From Stutzerimonas decontaminans (GTDB lineage Bacteria > Pseudomonadota > Gammaproteobacteria > Pseudomonadales > Pseudomonadaceae): a stretch of 64,000 bases of DNA. The translations under genes were made by a program, and so were the position numbers. Positions 55,737 to 64,000 of the stretch are shown piece after piece. Location: the NCBI RefSeq assembly GCF_000661915.1, contig NZ_CP007509.1, forward strand, positions 2,108,001 through 2,172,000, read 5' to 3'. Numbering within the stretch: the first letter of the stretch is position 1; each line of letters opens with the position of its first letter. The notes under the pieces were generated by a model. The model was given only the letters and a program-made list of their open reading frames with translations, was not told the DNA's origin and did no database searches.

Positions 55737-56822
55737 GTGAGCAAACGCGCCTTTAACTTCTGTGCCGGTCCGGCTGCGCTTCCCGAAGCCGTCCTTCTGC
55801 GCGCCCAGGCAGAGCTTCTTGACTGGCATGGCAAGGGCCTGTCGGTCATGGAGATGAGTCACCGCAGCGACGAATACACCGCTATCGCCGAAAAGGCCGA
55901 ACAGGATCTGCGCGACCTGCTGGCAATTCCGTCGAACTACAAGGTGCTGTTCCTGCAGGGGGGCGCCAGCCAGCAGTTTGCCGAGATTCCGCTGAACCTG
56001 CTGCCGGAAGATGGCGTTGCCGACTATATCGATACGGGCATCTGGTCGCGCAAGGCGATCGAAGAGGCGCGTCGTTTCGGTAACGTCAACGTGGCGGCCA
56101 GCGCCAAACCCCTCGATTACTTCGCCATTCCGGGGCAGAACGACTGGCAGTTGAGCGAGCGCGCAGCGTACCTGCACTACGCGAGCAACGAGACCATCGG
56201 CGGCCTGCAGTTCGACTGGGTTCCGGAGGTGGGCGATACGCCCTTAGTCGTCGACATGTCCTCGGATATCCTCTCGCGAACCATCGACGTCTCGAAGTTC
56301 GGCCTGATCTACGCCGGTGCGCAGAAGAACATCGGACCATCCGGGCTGGTGGTCGTCATCGTTCGTGAAGACCTGCTCGGCCATTCACGTTCCGCTTGCC
56401 CGACCATGCTCGACTATAAGGTCGCGGCGGATAACGGCTCGATGTACAACACGCCGGCAACCTTTTCTTGGTACCTATCTGGCCTAGTCTTCGAGTGGCT
56501 CAAAGAGCAGGGCGGCGTCGAGGCGATGGAGCAGCGCAATCGCGCGAAGAAGGACATGCTCTACGGCGCTATCGATGCTAGCGATTTCTACACCAATCCG
56601 ATCGCCATCAATGCGCGTTCGTGGATGAACGTGCCGTTCCGTCTGGCCGATGAGCGCCTGGACAAGGCGTTCCTGGTCGGCGCCGACGCGCGCGGTCTGT
56701 TGAACCTCAAAGGTCACCGCTCCGTGGGCGGCATGCGTGCCTCGATCTACAACGCTGTCGGCCTGGATGCGGTCGAGGCTCTGGTGGCCTACATGGCCGA
56801 GTTCGAGAAGGAGCACGGCTGA
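55737..56822 (+). CDS. serC: Phosphoserine aminotransferase
   Basis: PLP enzyme of serine and pyridoxine synthesis. 361 residues from a GTG at 55737, giving MSKRAFNFCAGPAALPEAVL, the normal N-terminus. The PLP lysine is in YAGAQKNIGPSGL near 197. The gene is 115 bases after gyrA, and its stop shares a base with the pheA start (TGATG). Confidence 0.95.
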   Translation: MSKRAFNFCAGPAALPEAVLLRAQAELLDWHGKGLSVMEMSHRSDEYTAIAEKAEQDLRDLLAIPSNYKVLFLQGGASQQFAEIPLNLLPEDGVADYIDTGIWSRKAIEEARRFGNVNVAASAKPLDYFAIPGQNDWQLSERAAYLHYASNETIGGLQFDWVPEVGDTPLVVDMSSDILSRTIDVSKFGLIYAGAQKNIGPSGLVVVIVREDLLGHSRSACPTMLDYKVAADNGSMYNTPATFSWYLSGLVFEWLKEQGGVEAMEQRNRAKKDMLYGAIDASDFYTNPIAINARSWMNVPFRLADERLDKAFLVGADARGLLNLKGHRSVGGMRASIYNAVGLDAVEALVAYMAEFEKEHG

Positions 56823-57919
56823 TGAGCGACGCCGATCAGCTGAAGGCCCTGCGGGTTCGAATCGACAGCCTTGACGAGCGCATTCTTGACCTGATCAGTG
56901 AGCGCGCCCGCTGCGCCCAGGAAGTGGCTAGGGTCAAGACCGCGGCGCTGGCCGAGGGCGAGTCGGCGGTGTTCTACCGACCAGAGCGCGAAGCTTGGGT
57001 GCTCAAGCACATCATGGAGCTCAATCGCGGGCCGCTCGATAACGAGGAGATGGCGCGCCTATTCCGCGAGATCATGTCGTCCTGCCTGGCCCTGGAGCAG
57101 CCGCTCCGGGTCGCCTATCTCGGCCCGGAAGGTACGTTCTCTCAGGCCGCGGCGCTCAAGCATTTCGGCCATGCGGTGATCAGCACGCCAATGGCGGCCA
57201 TCGACGAGGTGTTTCGTGAGGTTGTGGCGGGGGCCGTGAATTTCGGCGTAGTGCCGGTGGAGAACTCCACCGAAGGCGCGGTCAATCACACGCTGGATAG
57301 CTTCCTCGAACACGACATCGTGATCTGCGGCGAGGTGGAGTTGCGTATCCATCATCATCTGCTGGTGGGTGAGACGACCAAGACTGATCGGATCACGCGC
57401 ATCTACTCCCATGCGCAATCGCTGGCGCAGTGCCGTAAGTGGCTTGACGCCCACTACCCGAATGTCGAGCGCGTAGCGGTTTCCAGCAATGCGGATGCAG
57501 CCAAGCGGGTCAAGAGCGAGTGGAACTCTGCGGCCATCGCCGGCGACATGGCGGCCCAGCTCTACGGTCTGACCAAGCTGGCCGAGAAGATCGAGGATCG
57601 CCCGGATAACTCCACGCGGTTCCTGATCATCGGTAGCCAGGAAGTCCCGCCGACCGGCGACGACAAGACGTCGATCATCGTCTCGATGCGTAACAAGCCG
57701 GGTGCGCTGCACGAGTTGCTGGTGCCATTCCACGCCAACCGCATCGATCTCACCCGCATCGAGACGCGGCCGTCGCGCAGCGGAAAATGGACCTACGTGT
57801 TCTTCATCGACTTCCTCGGTCATCATCAGGATCCGCTGATCAAGGATGTCCTGGAGAAGATCGGTCAGGAAGCCGTGGCGCTGAAAGTGTTGGGCTCCTA
57901 TCCCAAAGCAGTCCTTTGA
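56822..57919 (+). CDS. pheA: Chorismate mutase/prephenate dehydratase
   Basis: Two-step enzyme of phenylalanine synthesis. 365 residues: AroQ-type mutase (1-90, LKALRVRIDSLDERILDLIS), dehydratase (about 95-275, YLGPEGTFSQAAA and FGVVPVENSTEGAVNHT) and ACT regulatory domain (about 280-360, KPGALHELL and ETRPSRSGKWTYVFF), the usual phenylalanine site. Translationally coupled to serC. Confidence 0.96.
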   Translation: MSDADQLKALRVRIDSLDERILDLISERARCAQEVARVKTAALAEGESAVFYRPEREAWVLKHIMELNRGPLDNEEMARLFREIMSSCLALEQPLRVAYLGPEGTFSQAAALKHFGHAVISTPMAAIDEVFREVVAGAVNFGVVPVENSTEGAVNHTLDSFLEHDIVICGEVELRIHHHLLVGETTKTDRITRIYSHAQSLAQCRKWLDAHYPNVERVAVSSNADAAKRVKSEWNSAAIAGDMAAQLYGLTKLAEKIEDRPDNSTRFLIIGSQEVPPTGDDKTSIIVSMRNKPGALHELLVPFHANRIDLTRIETRPSRSGKWTYVFFIDFLGHHQDPLIKDVLEKIGQEAVALKVLGSYPKAVL

Positions 57920-57926
57920 TATTGCG

Positions 57927-57999
57927 GCTTCAGGCTGCGGCGGCGGGGACAGGCGGGCGGCTTGTACCAGCCGCCCGAGGCCTGCGGCCTGAGGCTTTT
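57927..57999 (+). terminator. attenuator-like hairpins between pheA and hisC
   Basis: GGGCGGCT (57955-57962) pairs with AGCCGCCC (57969-57976), and an outer CTTCAGGC/GCCTGAGG stem encloses it, followed by six T residues that run into the hisC start codon. This could reduce read-through from pheA into hisC. Confidence 0.5.
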
Positions 58000-58001
58000 T
58001 T

Positions 58002-59111
58002 ATGAGTTGTGATTACCTCGCCCTGGCTCAGCCGGGCGTGCAGAAGCTGTCTCCCTATGTACCGGGTAAGCCGGTTGACGAGCTGGCGCGCGAGCTGAAT
58101 CTGGACCCTGCTGGAATCGTGAAGCTGGCCAGCAACGAAAACCCGCTGGGGCCGAGCCCGAAAGTGCTCGACGCTATCAGGGCTGAGCTTTCGGAGCTGA
58201 CACGCTACCCGGACGGCAACGGTTTCGCGCTCAAAAAGCGACTCGCCGAACGCTATTCGGTCGACATCGGTCAGGTAACGTTGGGCAATGGCTCCAATGA
58301 CATCCTTGAACTGGTCGCTCGCGCCTACCTGGCGCCGGGGCTGAATGCCGTTTTCAGCGAACATGCCTTCGCTGTCTATCCGATTGCCACGCAAGCGGTC
58401 GGTGCCGAGGGGCGTGCCGTGCCGGCAAAGAACTGGGGCCACGATCTCGACGCAATGGCGGCGGCCATCGACGAAAACACCCGAGTGGCTTTCGTCGCCA
58501 ATCCCAACAATCCGACCGGAACCTGGTTCGATGCTGCTGCGCTGGGCGGATTTCTCGCTCGCGTGCCGGAGCATGTCCTGGTGGTGCTGGACGAGGCCTA
58601 CATTGAATATGCCGAAGGGCAGGAGTTGCCGGATGGCCTGGCATTTCTGGCCGACTGTCCGAACCTGCTGGTTTCGCGCACCTTCTCCAAGGCCTATGGC
58701 CTGGCGGCCCTGCGCGTCGGCTACGCCATCAGCTCGCCAGTGATCGCCGACGTACTGAACCGCGTCAGGCAGCCGTTCAATGTGAATGGTCTGGCACTGG
58801 CAGCGGCTTGCGCAGCGCTGGACGATGTCGATTATCTGGTCGCCAGTCGCAAGGTGAATGACGCCGGAATGGCCCAGCTGGAGTCTGGCTTTCGTCAGTT
58901 GGGACTGGAGTGGATTCCGTCGCGGGGCAATTTCATCGCGGTGGATTTCGCCCGCGATGCTACACCGATCAATCAGGCCCTCTTGCGTGAGGGCGTGATT
59001 GTGCGGCCTGTGGCTGGATACGGCATGCCAACGTTCCTGCGTGTCTCAATTGGTACCGAGCAGGAAAATGCACGCTTTCTCGATGTGCTGCGCCAGGTGC
59101 TCGCTCAGTGA
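58002..59111 (+). CDS. hisC: Histidinol-phosphate aminotransferase (aromatic-cluster copy)
   Basis: PLP aminotransferase of fold type I. 369 residues, starting MSCDYLALAQPGVQKLSPYV. Motifs: KLASNENPLGPSP near 44, FVANPNNPTGTWF near 165 and SRTFSKAYGLAALRVGYA with the PLP lysine near 228. In this aromatic operon it is the hisC2-type copy and may act on aromatic amino acid precursors. Confidence 0.93.
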   Translation: MSCDYLALAQPGVQKLSPYVPGKPVDELARELNLDPAGIVKLASNENPLGPSPKVLDAIRAELSELTRYPDGNGFALKKRLAERYSVDIGQVTLGNGSNDILELVARAYLAPGLNAVFSEHAFAVYPIATQAVGAEGRAVPAKNWGHDLDAMAAAIDENTRVAFVANPNNPTGTWFDAAALGGFLARVPEHVLVVLDEAYIEYAEGQELPDGLAFLADCPNLLVSRTFSKAYGLAALRVGYAISSPVIADVLNRVRQPFNVNGLALAAACAALDDVDYLVASRKVNDAGMAQLESGFRQLGLEWIPSRGNFIAVDFARDATPINQALLREGVIVRPVAGYGMPTFLRVSIGTEQENARFLDVLRQVLAQ

Positions 59112-61351
59112 ATCACGTTCGTCACGCCCAGCAGCCTTCGCCTGTTGTAAATCGCCTGGTGGTGATCGGCCTCGGGCTGATCGGCGGCTCGTTCGCCAAG
59201 GGTTTGCGTGAGGCTGGCCTTTGTCGCGAAGTGATTGGCTTCGACCTGGACGTGCGCTCGCGGGAACTGGCGGTCGAACTGGGTGTGGTGGATCGTTGCG
59301 CCGACACGCTCGCCGAGGCTTGTCATGGGGCTGACGTAATCCAGCTTGCGACGCCTATCCTTGCGCTGGAGCGGCTGCTCGGTGAGCTGGCGAAGCTCGA
59401 ACTGGGCGAGGCGGTGATCACCGATGTCGGCAGTGCCAAGGGTAACGTGGTGCGCTGTGCGCGCAACGTGTTCGGCGAGATGCCTTCCCACTTTGTCCCT
59501 GGCCATCCCATTGCGGGTTCTGAACTGAGTGGCGTGACGGCGGCCAAGAGCACGCTGTTCCGACGGCACAAGGTCATCCTTACGCCGGGGGAGAACACCG
59601 ATCCACAAGCGCTCGCGCTGGTGACTAAGCTCTGGTCGGCACTCGGTGCAGACGTCGAGCACATGGACGTCGCGCATCACGACGAGGTGCTGGCTGCCAC
59701 TAGTCATCTGCCTCACTTGTTGGCCTTCGGTCTGGTTGATTCGCTTGCCAAGCGCCATGAGAATCTCGAGATCTTCCGTTACGCGGCAGGTGGCTTTCGC
59801 GATTTCACCCGTATCGCTGGTAGCGATCCGGTGATGTGGCACGACATTTTTCTCGCCAATCGCGAGGCCGTGCTGCACACCCTGGACGATTTTCGTGCCG
59901 ATCTCGACGCGCTGCGCGCCGCGGTCGATGAAGGAGACGGGCACCAGTTGTTGGGCGTGTTTACACGTGCCAAGGCGGCCCGGGAACATTTCAGTAAAAT
60001 ACTGGCTCGCCGAGCCTATGTGGACGTTATGCATTCCAATGACCTCGTTTTCCTCGCCAACCCCGGCGGCAGCCTGACTGGCCATCTGCGTGTGCCAGGC
60101 GACAAATCCATTTCTCATCGTTCGATCATGCTCGGCTCCCTTGCCGAGGGTGTAACGGAAGTCGAAGGCTTCCTCGAGGGCGAAGATGCTCTGGCGACCA
60201 TTCAGGCGTTCCGGGACATGGGCGTCGTCATCGAAGGCCCGCATCAGGGCCGCGTGACGGTCCATGGTGTCGGCCTGCACGGCCTCAAGGCACCGCCGGG
60301 CCCGATCTACCTGGGCAATTCCGGAACCTCCATGCGGTTACTGTCCGGTTTGCTCGCGGCGCAACCGTTCGATACGACGCTGACCGGCGATGCGTCCCTG
60401 TCCAAGCGGCCGATGAATCGCGTCGCCAAGCCGTTGCGCGAGATGGGCGCGGTCATCGAGACGGCTCCGGAGGGGCGGCCTCCGCTGACCATTCGTGGCG
60501 GTCAGCGTCTGTCAGGTATGCATTACGAGATGCCGATGGCCAGCGCCCAGGTCAAGTCCTGCCTGTTGCTGGCTGGCCTGTATGCCGCAGGCCAGACTTC
60601 GGTCACCGAACCGGCCCCGACGCGCGACCATACCGAGCGCATGCTGTGTGGCTTCGGCTATCCGGTGACCGTCAAGGGCAGCACTGCGCTCGTCGAGCCC
60701 GGACATAAGCTGCAGGCGACCCATATTGAAGTGCCGGCAGATATCTCTTCGGCGGCGTTCTTCATGGTTGCGGCGAGCATCGCCCAAGGCTCGGAAATCC
60801 TGCTCGAGCACGTTGGTGTGAATCCGACCCGCACTGGTGTGATCGACATCCTCAAACTGATGGGTGGCGATATCTCCCTGGAGAACCCCCGTGAAGTGGG
60901 TGGTGAGCCGGTGGCGGACATCCGTGTGCGTGGTGCAAAGCTCAAAGGCATCGATATTCCTGAAGATCTGGTGCCGCTGGCTATTGATGAGTTTCCGGTG
61001 CTCTTCGTCGCAGCGGCCTGCGCGGAAGGTCGTACCACGTTGCGTGGTGCCGAGGAGCTGCGGGTCAAGGAGTCAGACCGCATCCAGGTCATGGCGGACG
61101 GGCTGCAGACCCTCGGTGTCAAGGCTGAACCGACCCCGGACGGAATTGTCATCGAAGGGGGGGCAATTGGCTCCGGCGAAGTCTGGGCTCATGGCGACCA
61201 TCGTATTGCCATGTCCTTCAGCGTAGCGGCGCTACGCGCCAGTGGTCCTATCCGTATCCACGACTGCGCCAATGTCGCGACATCGTTCCCCAACTTCCTT
61301 GCCTTGGCGCAGCGTGCCGGCATGCAGGTTCATTCGGAGGGTGATTCATGA
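59108..61351 (+). CDS. tyrA-aroA: Fused prephenate dehydrogenase / EPSP synthase
   Basis: 747 residues from a GTG that overlaps the hisC stop (GTGA). Residues 1-295: NAD-dependent cyclohexadienyl/prephenate dehydrogenase, with [15 protein letters not shown] and [13 protein letters not shown]. Residues about 310-747: 5-enolpyruvylshikimate-3-phosphate synthase, with [29 protein letters not shown] and RVKESDRI. The fusion is known in pseudomonads. The EPSPS part lacks nothing obvious; the glyphosate-site stretch is LGNSGTSMR. Confidence 0.95.
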   Translation: MNHVRHAQQPSPVVNRLVVIGLGLIGGSFAKGLREAGLCREVIGFDLDVRSRELAVELGVVDRCADTLAEACHGADVIQLATPILALERLLGELAKLELGEAVITDVGSAKGNVVRCARNVFGEMPSHFVPGHPIAGSELSGVTAAKSTLFRRHKVILTPGENTDPQALALVTKLWSALGADVEHMDVAHHDEVLAATSHLPHLLAFGLVDSLAKRHENLEIFRYAAGGFRDFTRIAGSDPVMWHDIFLANREAVLHTLDDFRADLDALRAAVDEGDGHQLLGVFTRAKAAREHFSKILARRAYVDVMHSNDLVFLANPGGSLTGHLRVPGDKSISHRSIMLGSLAEGVTEVEGFLEGEDALATIQAFRDMGVVIEGPHQGRVTVHGVGLHGLKAPPGPIYLGNSGTSMRLLSGLLAAQPFDTTLTGDASLSKRPMNRVAKPLREMGAVIETAPEGRPPLTIRGGQRLSGMHYEMPMASAQVKSCLLLAGLYAAGQTSVTEPAPTRDHTERMLCGFGYPVTVKGSTALVEPGHKLQATHIEVPADISSAAFFMVAASIAQGSEILLEHVGVNPTRTGVIDILKLMGGDISLENPREVGGEPVADIRVRGAKLKGIDIPEDLVPLAIDEFPVLFVAAACAEGRTTLRGAEELRVKESDRIQVMADGLQTLGVKAEPTPDGIVIEGGAIGSGEVWAHGDHRIAMSFSVAALRASGPIRIHDCANVATSFPNFLALAQRAGMQVHSEGDS

Positions 61352-62037
61352 TCAGGCCTGTACCGGTCATCACTATCGATGGGCCGAGTGGTTCCGGGAA
61401 GGGGACAGTAGCGGCGCTGCTCGCCGGCAAGCTTGGCTGGAATTTCCTAGACTCCGGTGCCCTGTATCGACTGCTGGCATTCGCAGCGCGCAATCATGGG
61501 GTCGATCTGACCAACGAAGAAGCACTGAAGGTGCTCGCCGAGCATCTTGATGTTCAGTTCGGTGCGGCGCGCGAAGGGCACGGCATGGTCATCACGCTCG
61601 AAGGGGAGGACGTCACCGAGGCCATTCGCAACGAGAGCGTTGGTGCGGGTGCATCCCAGGTCGCGGCGTTGCCGGTGGTTCGCACAGCTTTGTTGCAGCG
61701 GCAGAAGGCCTTTCGTGAGGCCCCCGGACTGGTCGCCGATGGCCGCGACATGGGTACGGTAGTTTTCCCCGATGCACCATTGAAGATTTTCCTCACCGCT
61801 AGCGCCGAAGAGCGTGCTCGTCGACGTTACTTGCAGTTGAAGGCGCGGGGTGATGATGTTAATCTCGCGAGTCTTCTTGAGGAGATCCGGGAGCGCGATG
61901 AGCGCGATACCCAACGTGCGGTGGCGCCGCTGAAGCCGGCAGATGATGCCGTTCAATTGGATTCCACTACACTCTCCATCGAAGAAGTGCTGCAAAAGAT
62001 TCTGAGCGAAGTCGTCGAACGCGATTTGGCTGGATGA
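61348..62037 (+). CDS. cmk: Cytidylate kinase
   Basis: Phosphorylates CMP and dCMP. 229 residues; P-loop [13 protein letters not shown] near the N-terminus, [11 protein letters not shown], and [15 protein letters not shown] near 135. Four-base overlap with tyrA-aroA. Confidence 0.95.
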   Translation: MIRPVPVITIDGPSGSGKGTVAALLAGKLGWNFLDSGALYRLLAFAARNHGVDLTNEEALKVLAEHLDVQFGAAREGHGMVITLEGEDVTEAIRNESVGAGASQVAALPVVRTALLQRQKAFREAPGLVADGRDMGTVVFPDAPLKIFLTASAEERARRRYLQLKARGDDVNLASLLEEIRERDERDTQRAVAPLKPADDAVQLDSTTLSIEEVLQKILSEVVERDLAG

Positions 62038-62111
62038 ATGGAACGCCGAAAGGTGGCCAAACGGACTCAAGACAGCTCAACCCTTTCGGAGCATGTCAGA
62101 GCCGTTAACAA

Positions 62112-62155
62112 GGAGGCATGTGGGAGACCAGATCCAGTCCCGCAGGCCTTTTTTT
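62112..62155 (+). terminator. terminator or attenuator between cmk and rpsA
   Basis: GGCATGTGGGA and TCCCGCAGGCC pair imperfectly, followed by T7. It separates the aromatic/cmk operon from rpsA, whose own leader follows. Confidence 0.7.
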
Positions 62156-62227
62156 ATATGAATGAACCCACATTGTCTGGAATGTGGAGATTGGGCGGAT
62201 CCTCGCCTGAAAACAGCAGGAATCAAC

Positions 62228-63910
62228 ATGAGCGAAAGCTTCGCAGAACTTTTTGAAGAAAGCCTTAAATCCCTCGACATGCAGCCGGGCGCCATCATCA
62301 CCGGCATCGTGGTCGACATCGACGGTGACTGGGTCACCGTGCATGCCGGCCTCAAGTCCGAGGGCGTCATCCCGGTCGAGCAGTTCTACAACGAGCAGGG
62401 CGAGCTGACCATCAAGGTGGGTGACGAGGTCCACGTTGCTCTGGACGCGGTTGAAGATGGCTTTGGCGAAACCAAGCTGTCCCGTGAAAAAGCCAAGCGC
62501 GCGGAATCCTGGATTGTTCTGGAAGCGGCTTTCGCTGCAGAAGAAGTGGTCAAGGGCGTCATCAACGGCAAAGTCAAAGGTGGCTTCACCGTCGACGTCA
62601 ACGGTATTCGTGCGTTCCTGCCGGGTTCGCTGGTCGATGTCCGCCCTGTGCGCGACACCACCCACCTGGAAGGCAAAGAGCTCGAGTTCAAGGTCATCAA
62701 GCTGGACCAGAAGCGCAACAACGTTGTCGTTTCCCGCCGCAGCGTGCTGGAAGCCGAGAACAGCGCCGAGCGCGAAGCTCTGCTCGAGTCCCTGCAGGAA
62801 GGTCAGCAGGTCAAGGGTATCGTCAAGAACCTCACCGACTACGGTGCGTTCGTTGATCTGGGCGGCGTCGATGGTCTGCTGCACATCACCGACATGGCCT
62901 GGAAGCGTATCAAGCATCCGTCCGAGATCGTCAACGTTGGCGACGAGATCGATGTCAAGGTGCTGAAGTTCGACCGCGAGCGCAACCGCGTATCGCTGGG
63001 TCTGAAGCAGCTGGGCGAAGACCCATGGGTTGCCATCAAGGCTCGTTACCCGGAAGGCACCCGCGTTCAGGCGCGTGTCACCAACCTCACCGACTACGGC
63101 TGCTTCGCCGAGCTGGAAGAAGGCGTCGAAGGTCTGGTACACGTTTCCGAAATGGATTGGACCAACAAGAACATCCACCCGTCGAAGGTCGTTCAGGTCG
63201 GCGACGAAGTGGAAGTCATGGTTCTGGACATCGACGAAGAGCGTCGTCGCATCTCCCTGGGCATCAAGCAGTGCAAGTCCAACCCATGGGAAGACTTCTC
63301 TGGCCAGTTCAACAAGGGCGACCGCATCTCCGGCACCATCAAGTCGATCACCGACTTCGGTATCTTCATTGGTCTGGACGGCGGCATCGACGGTCTGGTT
63401 CACCTGTCCGACATCTCCTGGAACGAGCCGGGTGAAGAAGCCGTTCGCCGCTTCAAGAAGGGCGACGAGCTGGATACCGTCATCCTGTCGGTCGACCCGG
63501 AGCGTGAGCGCATCTCCCTGGGCATCAAGCAGCTGGAAGACGATCCGTTCTCCAACTACGCCGCCGTCAATGACAAGGGCAGCATCGTTCGCGGTACCGT
63601 GAAAGAAGTTGACGCCAAGGGCGCCATCATTGATCTGGGTAACGATATCGAAGCTACTCTGAAAGCTTCCGAAATCAGCCGTGACCGCGTTGAAGATGCG
63701 CGCAACGTGCTGAAGGAAGGCGACGAAGTCGAAGCCAAGATCATCAGCATCGACCGCAAGTCCCGCGTAATCAGCCTGTCCATCAAGTCCAAAGACGTCG
63801 AAGACGAAAAGGATGCGATGAAAGAGCTGCGCACCAAGCAGGACGTAGAAAGCACTGGCCCGACCACCATTGGTGATCTGATCCGTGCTCAGATGGAAAA
63901 CCAGAACTAA
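62228..63910 (+). CDS. rpsA: 30S ribosomal protein S1
   Basis: 560 residues from the ATG at 62228, beginning [18 protein letters not shown]. Six S1 OB-fold repeats (for example [20 protein letters not shown] and [20 protein letters not shown]). It brings structured mRNAs to the 30S subunit. The 22-residue extension upstream in frame has no family likeness. Confidence 0.97.
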   Translation: MSESFAELFEESLKSLDMQPGAIITGIVVDIDGDWVTVHAGLKSEGVIPVEQFYNEQGELTIKVGDEVHVALDAVEDGFGETKLSREKAKRAESWIVLEAAFAAEEVVKGVINGKVKGGFTVDVNGIRAFLPGSLVDVRPVRDTTHLEGKELEFKVIKLDQKRNNVVVSRRSVLEAENSAEREALLESLQEGQQVKGIVKNLTDYGAFVDLGGVDGLLHITDMAWKRIKHPSEIVNVGDEIDVKVLKFDRERNRVSLGLKQLGEDPWVAIKARYPEGTRVQARVTNLTDYGCFAELEEGVEGLVHVSEMDWTNKNIHPSKVVQVGDEVEVMVLDIDEERRRISLGIKQCKSNPWEDFSGQFNKGDRISGTIKSITDFGIFIGLDGGIDGLVHLSDISWNEPGEEAVRRFKKGDELDTVILSVDPERERISLGIKQLEDDPFSNYAAVNDKGSIVRGTVKEVDAKGAIIDLGNDIEATLKASEISRDRVEDARNVLKEGDEVEAKIISIDRKSRVISLSIKSKDVEDEKDAMKELRTKQDVESTGPTTIGDLIRAQMENQN

Positions 63911-63926
63911 GTTCGGGTTCTTCATG

Positions 63927-63955
63927 AAAAAGGGCGACTTCGGTCGCCCTTTTTT
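63927..63955 (+). terminator. rpsA terminator
   Basis: AAAAAGGGCGAC, TTCG, GTCGCCCTTTTTT; a classic hairpin with tetraloop and T-run 17 bases after the stop. Confidence 0.9.
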
Positions 63956-64000
63956 GTGCCCCTGAGAAAGCGGTTGAACGATGATGCCTTCCGGTCGAGT

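Overview
The window looks like a Pseudomonas stutzeri-group (Stutzerimonas) chromosome. It is GC-rich, and its right flank carries the block mtnA, gyrA, serC, pheA, hisC, a fused tyrA-aroA, cmk and rpsA, which is the order I know from Pseudomonas. Assignment rests on reading translated products and motifs by eye; no database search was run.

Layout. (1) 1-10.5 kb: end of an ExaC-type aldehyde dehydrogenase, ethanolamine genes eutH-eutB-eutC, an AcoR-type sigma54 activator, and an operon of a quinohemoprotein alcohol dehydrogenase plus an NAD aldehyde dehydrogenase. This operon diverges from a TonB receptor that closely resembles the PQQ transporter YncD/PqqU. The shared intergenic region holds two facing -24/-12 promoters with a dyad between them. 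(2) 12.5-17.7 kb: a divergent pyruvate-kinase-like protein, PgpA-like phosphatase, NhaP2-type antiporter and a small exported peptide. (3) 18.2-25.9 kb: periplasmic asparaginase whose ribosome-binding site lies in a hairpin, a LysR regulator, a DAACS symporter, a periplasmic argininosuccinate-lyase-family enzyme, an OprD porin and an FNR-type iron-sulphur regulator. (4) 25.9-28 kb: debris typical of integrative elements (RadC/JAB protein, DUF736 protein, the last codons of a chemotaxis receptor). (5) 28.0-49.2 kb: one 14-gene minus-strand operon with almost every gene overlapping the next. (6) 49.6-51.5 kb: a complete IS5-family element with CTAG target duplications and a 3' fragment of a proline tRNA gene, a probable attachment site. 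(7) 51.6-64 kb: core genes.

The operon at 28.0-49.2 kb is the main result. In transcription order it encodes a TerY-like vWA protein, a WXG100-like small protein, a coiled-coil protein with a PD-(D/E)XK-like end, two small unknown proteins, an EccC/FtsK-like ATPase, a Card1-like CARF nuclease, a second vWA protein, a PP2C phosphatase, a Ser/Thr-kinase-like protein with a zinc ribbon, a UPF1/DNA2-type SF1 helicase, an unknown protein with a HEPN-like RxxxxH motif, a coiled-coil McrB-family AAA+ protein and a DUF2357-type protein containing a cold-shock fold. I infer a composite conflict (probably anti-phage) system in which phosphorylation (kinase, phosphatase, vWA) and possibly a nucleotide ligand (CARF) control nucleases and nucleic-acid motors, with an ESX-like WXG100/EccC pair of unknown role. 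Functions of the whole are inference; the domain content and translational coupling are seen in the sequence.

The tRNA fragment at the right edge, with its terminator still attached to mtnA, implies that the material to its left entered at a proline tRNA gene. No intact copy of that tRNA is visible in the window, so the element may extend left beyond it or be rearranged.
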